Part shown: one piece after another, positions 18,792-27,820 of the stretch
Position numbering within the stretch: position 1 is the first letter of the stretch
Layout: each line of letters begins with the position of its first letter
NCBI GenBank assembly: GCA_028825025.1
Contig: JAPKAX010000005.1
Location: 1-40,884, forward strand
Source: Rhodospirillales bacterium
GTDB taxonomy: Bacteria; Pseudomonadota; Alphaproteobacteria; Rhodospirillales; Casp-alpha2
Direction of reading: 5' to 3'
Length of the DNA stretch: 40,884 nt
Notes under the pieces: model-generated
Told to the model about the DNA's origin: nothing
Seen by the model: only the letters and a program-made list of their open reading frames with translations
Database searches by the model: none
Position numbers and translations under genes: made by a program

Positions 18792-19766
18792 TCACTCAAA
18801 CAATAATTCTGAACGATCCGTTGCTGGTGCAGGTGTTGGGCTTAATGCTGAAATTTCTGCGCGTAATTCAGGCGTCATATCGATGTTTACAGAAGCTAAA
18901 GAAGGAGCTAGTTGTTCGACGCTTCGGGCACCAATTATAGGGCTGGTTACGCCCGGGTGAGCACCAACCCACGATACGGCTAAACTTACAGGATGGAGGC
19001 CTTTTGTCGCTGCAAGTGCTGTAAAAGCTTCCGCCGTATCAAATAACCAGTCATCATGATAACGCTGCGCATACTTAGAATTACTGACTATACGTCCGCC
19101 ATTAGGGCGTTTGTCAGGGCCGTACTTCCCACTCAACAAGCCACCACCGACTGGGCTATAAGTGATGACGCCAATTTCTTCTGATTGGGCCAAAGAAAGT
19201 ATTTCTATTTCGGCTTGGCGTTTAACCAAAGAGTACATGGGTTGTAAAACATCAAACCGGGCCCAGCCCTGGCGTTCTGAAATCCCTAAGGCTTTAGCAA
19301 TTTGCCAAGCGGCATAATTACTTGCACCTAAATACAAAACTTTACCGCTTTGCACCAAAGTCTCTAAGGCGCGTAATGTTTCCTCAAGGGGGGTGTTGTC
19401 ATCCCAATGGTGCATGAACTGGATATCAATGCGGTCTGTGCCAAGGCGTTTTAGGCTATCTTCAACCGATTTTATAATATTGCGACGATTGCCGCCGCCC
19501 GAATTGCGGTCTTTGCTCATGCTGGTGAAGCATTTGCTCGTCAATATAATATTATCGCGCTCACTTTTGATGAGCCCGCCCAAAATTTCTTCGGCTTTTC
19601 CACCACTGTAACCATTTGCGCAATCGAAAAAATTGATCCCGCTGTCGCGGCAAGCTTTGTACATTTTGGCAGATTCTGCTGCGTCAGAATCGCCACCAAA
19701 AGACATGGTTCCAAAACATAGTTCAGAGACTTCAATGCCTGTACGTCCCAAATAATTATACTTCAT
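18792..19766 (-). CDS. Aldo/keto reductase
   Basis: The 324-residue protein is an NADPH-dependent aldo/keto reductase. The catalytic tetrad is visible: Asp in FFDCANGYS, Tyr in the same segment, Lys in ILTSKCF and His in IQFMHHWDD. The cofactor-binding end is PVGGGLLSGKYG and SPIIGARSVEQL. It belongs to the YajO/Tas-like branch acting on small carbonyls; substrate unknown. CGGAG lies about 7 bases before the ATG. It is inserted between kdsA and eno. Confidence 0.9.
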   Translation of the reverse strand: MKYNYLGRTGIEVSELCFGTMSFGGDSDAAESAKMYKACRDSGINFFDCANGYSGGKAEEILGGLIKSERDNIILTSKCFTSMSKDRNSGGGNRRNIIKSVEDSLKRLGTDRIDIQFMHHWDDNTPLEETLRALETLVQSGKVLYLGASNYAAWQIAKALGISERQGWARFDVLQPMYSLVKRQAEIEILSLAQSEEIGVITYSPVGGGLLSGKYGPDKRPNGGRIVSNSKYAQRYHDDWLFDTAEAFTALAATKGLHPVSLAVSWVGAHPGVTSPIIGARSVEQLAPSLASVNIDMTPELRAEISALSPTPAPATDRSELLFE

Positions 19767-19817
19767 AGATCACTCCGATTTGTAAATATGGGATTGTTTT
19801 ATAATGTACTTTTAAAG

Positions 19818-20663
19818 TTACGATATATCTACGGGTCGTGATTTAGCAACAGCATCGAATGCCATCAAGGTTTCAATAACCGATCGGATTTGATCAAGGG
19901 GAATCATGTTTGGACCATCGGAAGGGGCTGTATCTGGGTCTTGATGGGTTTCCATAAATACCGCTGCAACGCCTACCGATACGGCGGCGCGGGCTAATAC
20001 GGGTGCAAATTCACGTTGTCCACCGCTTGTTGACCCCTGCCCGCCTGGTTGTTGGACGGAATGGGTTGCATCAAAGACAACGGGACATCCGGTTTTTGCC
20101 AAAATCGGCAAAGAGCGCATATCAGATACGAGTGTATTGTAGCCAAAGCTGGCTCCACGTTCACAAACCATAACCCGCTTGTTTCCGGTCTCTTCTATTT
20201 TGGTGACCACGTTAGCCATGTCCCAAGGAGCCAAAAATTGGCCTTTTTTGACATTAATTGCAGCCCCAGACTCACCCGCAGCAACCAATAAATCTGTTTG
20301 GCGGCACAAGAATGCTGGTATCTGAAGCACGTCGACTACCGTTGCGACTTCAGAGCATTGCCCGGCTTCATGGATATCAGTTAAGACCGGGCAGCCAAGT
20401 TCAGATTTAATGTCAGAAAAAATTTTAAGCGCTTTATTAATTCCAATGCCGCGCTGGCTGGATGAACTGGTTCTGTTGGCTTTATCAAATGATGATTTAT
20501 AGACCAAACCAAAACCCAACTCGTCCGATATTTCTTTTAATGCACCAGCCATGTCCATGGCGTGTCCAGGGCTTTCCATAGCGCAAGGACCTGCGAAAAT
20601 GGTGATGGGCTTGTCGTTGCCGATAGTTATGTCACCAACTTGCACATGTTTGATCGTTGTCAT
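19818..20663 (-). CDS. kdsA: 3-deoxy-D-manno-octulosonate 8-phosphate synthase
   Basis: The 281-residue protein condenses phosphoenolpyruvate and arabinose 5-phosphate to Kdo-8-phosphate for lipopolysaccharide. Family stretches are FAGPCAMESPGHAMDMA, YKSSFDKANRTSSSSQRGIG, PVLTDIHEAGQ, FLCRQTDLLVAA, DATHSVQQPGGQG and METHQDPDTAPSDGPNM. Presence implies an outer membrane with Kdo-containing lipopolysaccharide. It begins 2 bases after the pyrG stop, so it is translated from the same message. Confidence 0.97.
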   Translation of the reverse strand: MTTIKHVQVGDITIGNDKPITIFAGPCAMESPGHAMDMAGALKEISDELGFGLVYKSSFDKANRTSSSSQRGIGINKALKIFSDIKSELGCPVLTDIHEAGQCSEVATVVDVLQIPAFLCRQTDLLVAAGESGAAINVKKGQFLAPWDMANVVTKIEETGNKRVMVCERGASFGYNTLVSDMRSLPILAKTGCPVVFDATHSVQQPGGQGSTSGGQREFAPVLARAAVSVGVAAVFMETHQDPDTAPSDGPNMIPLDQIRSVIETLMAFDAVAKSRPVDIS

Positions 20664-20665
20664 TA

Positions 20666-22393
<1,728 letters not shown>

Positions 22394-22396
22394 TTA

Positions 22397-22723
22397 CTAG
22401 TTGGCTACGGGGGCCGCTGGTTCAGATGGAACGGCGAGCTTTTCAATTGCGGGTAAAGGAGCATCGAGAATTGATTTCGATTCGCGTCCTTGCCCGGCCA
22501 TAATAGCCATAGTCAAGCTGGTGCACATAAAACCTGCTGCCAAAATAGCCGTTGTCCGGGTCAATAAATTAGAAGCTGCACGGCCCGTCATAAGGCCGCC
22601 CATTCCGCCACCCTGACCGCCGCCGCCCATTCCTAGTCCGCCGCCTTCGTTCTTTTGTAAAAGAACTGCGCAAACCAACGAGATTGCGAGCAATAAATGA
22701 ATAACCAAAACAACTTGTTGCAT
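22397..22723 (-). CDS. secG: Preprotein translocase subunit SecG
   Basis: The protein is about 108 residues when started at the ATG of MQQVVLVIHLLLAI (22723); the track start 57 bases upstream adds a non-conserved leader. It has two hydrophobic helices (about 3-20 and 50-75), the conserved VLLQKNEGGGLGMGGG loop and a variable C-terminal tail. SecG is the small membrane subunit of the SecYEG channel. Position beside pyrG and tpiA matches alphaproteobacteria. Confidence 0.93.
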   Translation of the reverse strand: MQQVVLVIHLLLAISLVCAVLLQKNEGGGLGMGGGGQGGGMGGLMTGRAASNLLTRTTAILAAGFMCTSLTMAIMAGQGRESKSILDAPLPAIEKLAVPSEPAAPVAN

Positions 22724-22878
22724 AATAAGGTTCCGATATCGTCTTCGTCTAACGGGGTTAAAAAAACTATAACAACCCAATGAATTTCAATTTTCAAATG
22801 ATGTAATCGGTCTGGACCTAAAACACCAGTGAAAAGGCACTCTTTATCCCACTTTTGATTACCGATTGCAGAGTTTTA

Positions 22879-22898
22879 TGTATTCTGAGCAGAATACA
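22879..22898. promoter_or_regulatory. Operator-like perfect dyad upstream of the dead tauD-like gene
   Basis: TGTATTCTGAGCAGAATACA has 9-base perfectly matching arms and a 2-base centre. It ends 28 bases before the presumed GTG start of the TauD remnant, a typical position for a repressor or activator site. The binding protein is unknown and none is encoded in the window. Confidence 0.45.
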
Positions 22899-22925
22899 GC
22901 TTATTTTCAATTTATGGAGGTGGTT

Positions 22926-23774
22926 GTGGCGTTTAAAATTGAACCGTTAACTGGCCCAATGGGGGCGTTGGTTTGGGGCCTTGATACTTCACGTGCAACC
23001 CAATTCAGAAGAATTTCAAATTATCGAAAGAGCAATGCTCAACCATATCGCCATTGTCATACCTGATTTAGATCAAAATGTGACTTGGTTACGGGACTTA
23101 TGCCGACAGTTTGGACCGTTGGTGCCACATGTTCTTGATCAATTTAATTACCCAGAATCGTTTGAAATTTCAATCATCGCACGTCAAAATGGAACGGCTA
23201 ATTCGAGGAAAACAGCCATTCCAACCATAGCCTTTTGGTGTCCAGACTTAAACTATGAATGAAACCCATCAGATACAATTTTTTGTATTCAACGCAACTT
23301 TCAAGACAAGGCGATACGATGATTACGAATATGTATATAGCGAATGACAGCTTACCCAATGAGACAAAGGCCCGCATCGAAAGATCAACAACAACACATC
23401 TATGGGGCTGGAATACGGGAGGCGGCACCTCAACGCTCAATACAGGGCACAATCGACGCACCGTGATGTTATTCACACTGTAGTGCGGGTATAGCACAGA
23501 AAGGGGCGCAATGTACTTTATGTTGACCAAATGTATACGGTGAAAATAAATGGTATGAGCAAAAATGAAAGCGATATGTTAATAGAACATTTATGTAAAC
23601 ACGCGCTTAGACCAGAATTCCATTAACGTCATAAATGGGGCGCTATAGAGACTGGTTGGTGATGATAATCGGATATCAAAGCATTGCGCTGTTAATGATT
23701 TTACGGAACCGCGCAAGATGTTTCGGGTTATTGTTGGTTGCACTGAAAAGTTACAAAATAATATTTCAATTTAA
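22926..23774 (+). pseudogene. TauD/TfdA-type 2-oxoglutarate dioxygenase, multiply broken
   Basis: A GTG start at 22926 has GGAGG five bases upstream. The translated pieces line up as one dioxygenase across three frames: VAFKIEPLTGPMGALVWGLD; NSEEFQIIERAMLNHIAIVIPDLDQN; AIPTIAFWCPDLNYE (normally HxD; here Cys replaces His); MKPIRYNFLYSTQLSRQGDTMITNMY; KARIERSTTTHLWGWNTGGG; DVIHTVVRV-stop; NVLYVDQMYTVKINGMSKNESDMLIEHL; LRPEFH-stop; and DDNRISKHCAVNDFTEPRKMFRVIVGCTE. I count at least four frame changes plus TAG at 23492 and TAA at 23624. The 849-base span equals a normal family member of about 280 residues. It is not expressed as a working enzyme. Confidence 0.92.
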
Positions 23775-23784
23775 GGATACTAAC

Positions 23785-24270
23785 ATGCGCTTAAAAACAT
23801 CCCTACCCCTTGATAAGGCCTCCGTTATTGTCGATGAAGCTTTACGCCTAGCCCGACAAGAAAAGATGTTGCCACAAACGGTTGTTGTGCTTGATACGGG
23901 TGGCAAAATAATTGCTGTCAAAAGCGAAGATGGATCTGGGCTCATTCGCTTAGGTATTGCATTGGGTAAGGCTTGGGGGGCGCTTGGGATGGGAATTTCT
24001 AGCCGCTTGATCATGGAACGCTTAGGCGGCCGTCCTTCATTCTTGGGAGCCTTAGCAAACACTGCCGAAGGTAAATTGATACCTGTTCCTGGCGGCGTTC
24101 TTGTCGATGACAGTGATGGGTTTACAATTGGTGCTGTAGGCATTAGCGGCGATACATCCGAAAAAGATGAATATTGCGCTGTTGGCGGCATTAAATTAGC
24201 AGGGTATGCCTCGGAACCGGCAGAGGTTGATCCCAACTGGGAAAGCTCTAATTTATCTGGCACAAAATAA
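23785..24270 (+). CDS. GlcG/HbpS-like heme-degrading-domain protein (DUF336)
   Basis: A 161-residue protein starting MRLKTSLPLDKASVIVDEAL. It shows the family pattern VVVLDTGGKIIAVKSEDGSG, IALGKAWGALGMG and the end IPVPGGVLVDDSDGFTIGAVGISGDTSEKDEYCA. The ORF track begins at 23635, but those 50 residues come from the tail of the TauD pseudogene in another frame. AAGGA lies 7 bases before the ATG at 23785, which settles the start. The role is unclear: homologues sit beside glycolate oxidase, propanediol or aromatic-degradation genes and some bind heme. It follows the dioxygenase remnant by 10 bases and probably shared its operon. Confidence 0.85.
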   Translation: MRLKTSLPLDKASVIVDEALRLARQEKMLPQTVVVLDTGGKIIAVKSEDGSGLIRLGIALGKAWGALGMGISSRLIMERLGGRPSFLGALANTAEGKLIPVPGGVLVDDSDGFTIGAVGISGDTSEKDEYCAVGGIKLAGYASEPAEVDPNWESSNLSGTK

Positions 24271-24332
24271 ATCATTGGCGGCTTACAACCCGTGAGCTTT
24301 GAAATCCATACCTCCTGTTTAATATAAGGCAT

Positions 24333-24351
24333 CGTGTCGGACACGTATAAT
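24333..24351 (+). promoter_or_regulatory. Palindrome next to a TATAAT box
   Basis: CGTGTC, a single G, then GACACG forms a perfect 13-base dyad directly followed by TATAAT, a consensus -10 element. No good -35 is seen at standard spacing. It is about 45 bases before the GTG start of the broken membrane protein, so it may be its regulated promoter. Confidence 0.35.
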
Positions 24352-24394
24352 CAACGTGAAAAACACTGAGCCTTTTTAAAGGACGATTGCACGA

Positions 24395-25514
24395 GTGTCG
24401 ACGACAGAATTTAAAATCCCAAACCGTTGGAATAATGCTGCTATTGTTTGTTCATTAACCGTTCTTGCGGTTTCTGAACTCACGTATTTGTTATTTGGCT
24501 TATAAATGGCCGCTGTTTTTGGTGCAATTTTATATTTTGGCGCTGTCAGTTTGTTAGCCCCATTAATTCAGCGTGCTGCCCGCAGAAATCCGATCATCAC
24601 GGAACAAGATGAGCGCCGGGCTAAAATTCGCGAACAACGACATATTTTTGGGCTTTTATGTGGATTTTCGTGGATAATTACGTGGAGACTAGTAACGATT
24701 ACACAAGCAGTTCTGTTATCCGCGGTTCCCGGTGTTGATCATTTGACTGTGCTTGTATTAGGCATATAAAATGCAGTGAGTATAATACTGATTGGGCGTG
24801 CTGAAGAATGGTTTTGGTTGCTACACATTATGTCTTCACGGCCCGCTAGAGTTTTGCCTTTTTGGAAATGACCGGTGTTAAATTTGGCTTGTTTCTGCTG
24901 TACTTTGATCTGTTCTACTTATGTAGTTGTTTATTTATCAAACGTTTCGATAGTGTTCACATTAATGCTCGTTGCACCTATTTTGATCGTTGGTTGGGTT
25001 TTTGTTCAAAGCTTCAAAGGGCATATACTTGAGGGAATGACAACAACTTGATCCGTTCTCATTGACGTATTTACAGTGTCGGCTCGACCCTTGGCGCATA
25101 TTTCATATGCATTGGGAATTGCTGAGTTTATCGGGCAAGCGGCCGCTGATTTAGCGCCTGTTGAATGGATCGATGAAAATCTAAATTTAAAACAAATTAA
25201 GGCGTGGATATTCCTAGCCAGTATTCCGTTAATTATTAACATATGCCGACAAATAGCCTTGTCGCTGCTTGTTTTTTTAAGTGCTGTTATGAATGAACTC
25301 CTAACCTTGCCTGCTGAACCAAGCCACATTGCCTTTGCATTGGGTGCTGTGTGGGTATTAAGCATAATAGTATCACCGAATGCTTCGGCTGCATTGCGAA
25401 TTGCAGGTGTGTCGGGTTTCCGCCTACAACACTAACTTGGCTTTGGAACGGCATTTATGTTTTGTCTTATTTTGTCGTATTCTGTGGGGTTTTCTATGTT
25501 ATATCACTTTGATT
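24395..25514 (+). pseudogene. Multi-spanning membrane protein of unknown family, with in-frame stops
   Basis: One forward frame from GTG at 24395 (AAGGA upstream) encodes a hydrophobic protein interrupted by TAA at 24503, TAA at 24767, TGA at 24869 and TGA at 25049. Sequence on both sides is protein-like: IVCSLTVLAVSELTYLLFGL before the first stop, then the cytosolic loop ITEQDERRAKIREQRHIFGLLCGFSWI, then VVVYLSNVSIVFTLMLVAPIL and AWIFLASIPLIINICR. Near 25420 the frame shifts by one and continues LTWLWNGIYVLSYFVVFCGVF. The ORFs at 24506 and 25076 are fragments of it. It would be about 370 residues with several membrane helices. I do not recognise the family; EQRHIFGLL could help a search. Confidence 0.75.
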
Positions 25515-25517
25515 TGG

Positions 25518-26825
25518 TTACCCTAAAACTGTAAAACTACTTTCAGTATTTATCATTCTTTTTCTAGAAAAGAATGATAAATCAATATCTTGTACGATAT
25601 TTTTAAGGTGGTGGGTGATTGGGTTTAAGTCGTGATCTTGCCCGCCTTCACATCCCTCAATCAAGCTTGCCATGCAAGCCCCTGCTACGGGCGCGTTTTT
25701 AAATTGATTGCCGCTGGTTCCCACTGCCATGTAGTAACCATCAAGGCACGTTTTGTCGTATATGGGGATCCAGTCTGGCGTTTGGTCGTAACACGCAACA
25801 GCACCGCTTACATGCCCCGGAATACCCAACGTCGGCATGCGTTGTGCCAATCTGTATATTTGATGTTGGGCTTGGTCGGTTAAGTTGTCATCAAAATCAT
25901 CGTAATCGACATAATCATCGGGGTCGCATTCTGGGTTGTGACTGCCAACCGCCATTTTGTTGCCAACTTCAGGCTTGGCGTAGCACCCGATATCTTCATC
26001 TGTATAAATAACGCCGTTGGCTTCGAAATCAAAATTCGGAACGGTTGGAATATAGGCTACTTCTTGGCGTAAAGCGCGGGATGATAAGTTCATATCTTCT
26101 AAAACTCCGGCCATGGCATTAATTTTGGGTGAATGAGGCCCTCCTACATTAACAACAACCTTGGCGTCAATGTCGTTTCCATCGCGCAATGTTATCCCCG
26201 ATACGCGATCCCCTTTGGACCGAATTGCAACGATTTCTGTATTGAATTGAAAAGTTGCCCCCTGGGCTTCGGCGGCGCGTTGGACATTATGGGCAGCTAA
26301 TTGCGGGTCATTAATGTATCCGGCTTTTGGAAAATAAACGGCTCCGGCTAAATCACCGCCCGTTGGTTCACCAAAATTGGGGTGATCGGATAATTTTGCC
26401 GGACCATACTTAGTTAAATCCAAAAACGGCAAACGCTCAAGGATTTGGGTTTTTGTCCAATCTTCCATTGGGATTTTTAAGGATTCGGAATGTTGGCGCA
26501 CCGATGCCATGTTGTTATTACCATCGGTTTTAAGGGCCAAACATCCAGTTTCGCGGTATTGGGCCCATCCACTTTCATCTTTAACGCCTAGGTAATCGCC
26601 CCATTCGCGCCAAATATGGTACCCTTCATAAGCCATTGCCGTTCCGGTGAAGGTTGAGTAATGGGTGCGAATTATGGCGCAGGAATAACTGGTCGAGCCG
26701 TAACCTGCGGCGGGAAGCCGATCAATATTAAGTGTTTTCCAACCGCGCTTTGATAACTCGAACGCAACACAGCAGCCAATAACGCCAGCGCCGATAATGA
26801 TAGCGTCATAGGATTTCTGCGTCAT
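25518..26825 (-). CDS. FAD-dependent oxidoreductase (DAO family, sarcosine/D-amino acid oxidase-like)
   Basis: The protein is about 435 residues from the ATG of MTQKSYDAIIIGAGVIG (26825). It has the N-terminal dinucleotide fold (GAGVIGCCVAFELSKRGWKTLNID), an internal segment VVVNVGGPHS, and a C-terminal substrate-side region GSHNPECDPDDYVDYDDFDD and YYMAVGTSGNQFKNAPVAG. DAO family members oxidise amines such as sarcosine, dimethylglycine or D-amino acids; the substrate is unknown here. The track start at 26861 would overlap tpiA; the chosen one begins 8 bases after the tpiA stop, without a clear Shine-Dalgarno. It is complete, unlike the genes next to it. Confidence 0.88.
   Translation of the reverse strand: MTQKSYDAIIIGAGVIGCCVAFELSKRGWKTLNIDRLPAAGYGSTSYSCAIIRTHYSTFTGTAMAYEGYHIWREWGDYLGVKDESGWAQYRETGCLALKTDGNNNMASVRQHSESLKIPMEDWTKTQILERLPFLDLTKYGPAKLSDHPNFGEPTGGDLAGAVYFPKAGYINDPQLAAHNVQRAAEAQGATFQFNTEIVAIRSKGDRVSGITLRDGNDIDAKVVVNVGGPHSPKINAMAGVLEDMNLSSRALRQEVAYIPTVPNFDFEANGVIYTDEDIGCYAKPEVGNKMAVGSHNPECDPDDYVDYDDFDDNLTDQAQHQIYRLAQRMPTLGIPGHVSGAVACYDQTPDWIPIYDKTCLDGYYMAVGTSGNQFKNAPVAGACMASLIEGCEGGQDHDLNPITHHLKNIVQDIDLSFFSRKRMINTESSFTVLG
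25548..25582. repeat. Perfect 15-base inverted repeat in the 3' end of the DAO gene
   Basis: ATTTATCATTCTTTT and AAAAGAATGATAAAT flank a 5-base loop TCTAG. The arms pair perfectly. The repeat lies within the last 25 codons of the oxidoreductase (LSFFSRKRMIN). No T-tract follows it on the minus strand, so it is not a classic terminator, but it could stabilise the mRNA 3' end. Confidence 0.6.
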
Positions 26826-26833
26826 TATATCTG

Positions 26834-27598
26834 CTAACTTGCTGCTTCTGCGATAGCCCAAAAATCGGGGGCCTTGAGGCTTGCTCCTCCAATAAGTCCA
26901 CCGTCCACATCAGGGAGTGCTATTAGTTCTTTCGCATTACTCGGTTTCATTGAACCCCCGTACAGAATGCGCATTTTTGACGCTTCTTTGGCACCAATGG
27001 CTTTTACCAATTCAGCGCGAATGGCGGCATGGATTTCTTGGGCTTGCGCTGGTGTTGCGACTTCGCCCGTGCCAATGGCCCATACAGGCTCGTAGGCAAT
27101 TACCGTGTTTTTAGCCGAAGCGCCTTCTGGTAAAGACCCCAGCAACTGTTTGCGGTTGGTTGATATGGCGCGGCCTGATTTCCTTTGTTTAAGGGTTTCG
27201 CCAATGCAAATAATCGCAACCATCCCGGCTTCAATGGCCGATTCCGCTTTGGCTTTAACGCATTTGTCGTCTTCGCCATGGTCTGTTCGGCGCTCAGAGT
27301 GCCCAACAATCGCATAAGCGCAGCCAATGTTTTTAAGCAGCTGTGGGCTTGAATCTCCGGTGTGTGCACCAGAAGTCGCCTGATGGCTATCTTGTGATCC
27401 CATTTTAACGCCAGAACCTTTTAAGGTTTCTACGACCAACCCAAGTAACGGTGTTGGCGGGCATACAACCATGTCAAATGCCAGTTTTTTATTATTTATC
27501 ATGCGCTTAGCAAGTTGAGATGCCAATTGCTTCGCGTCTTTTTTAAGACCGTTCATTTTCCAATTGCCAGCAATCAGGGGGCGTCGAGAAGTGCTCAT
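26834..27598 (-). CDS. tpiA: Triose-phosphate isomerase
   Basis: The 254-residue TIM-barrel enzyme interconverts dihydroxyacetone phosphate and glyceraldehyde 3-phosphate. Catalytic segments are GNWKMNG (Lys), VGHSERR (His), IAYEPVWAIGTGEVATP (Glu and the flexible loop) and LYGGSMKPSNA, with GLIGGASL at the end. AGGAATCCCCC precedes the ATG. It is divergent from ppiD across about 220 bases, an arrangement usual in alphaproteobacteria. Confidence 0.97.
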   Translation of the reverse strand: MSTSRRPLIAGNWKMNGLKKDAKQLASQLAKRMINNKKLAFDMVVCPPTPLLGLVVETLKGSGVKMGSQDSHQATSGAHTGDSSPQLLKNIGCAYAIVGHSERRTDHGEDDKCVKAKAESAIEAGMVAIICIGETLKQRKSGRAISTNRKQLLGSLPEGASAKNTVIAYEPVWAIGTGEVATPAQAQEIHAAIRAELVKAIGAKEASKMRILYGGSMKPSNAKELIALPDVDGGLIGGASLKAPDFWAIAEAAS

Positions 27599-27820
27599 GG
27601 GGGATTCCTAAATCAAATAAATAACAATAAAGCTTTATTTTAACACGAAACATCAGACACGTCCAAAGTGATAGAGTTGAAAGTATTACTTTTTTAACAA
27701 ACAACAAGCGCACTCCGTGTTTGCTTGACCCTGAAGATTTACTTATGGTGAGTTAAAAATAGGCGTGTTCATATGTCACGCTTCAAGGTTCATTTCTAGA
27801 ATACAGGTTCAATATTAAAA

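Noticed and set aside
23635-24270. 211-residue HbpS-like protein as given in the ORF track
   Set aside because: The N-terminal 50 residues are out-of-frame TauD remnant; AAGGA precedes the inner ATG at 23785.
23766-24344. 192-residue minus-strand ORF
   Set aside because: It is antisense to the HbpS-like gene, Ser/Pro-rich and without family motifs: a shadow ORF.
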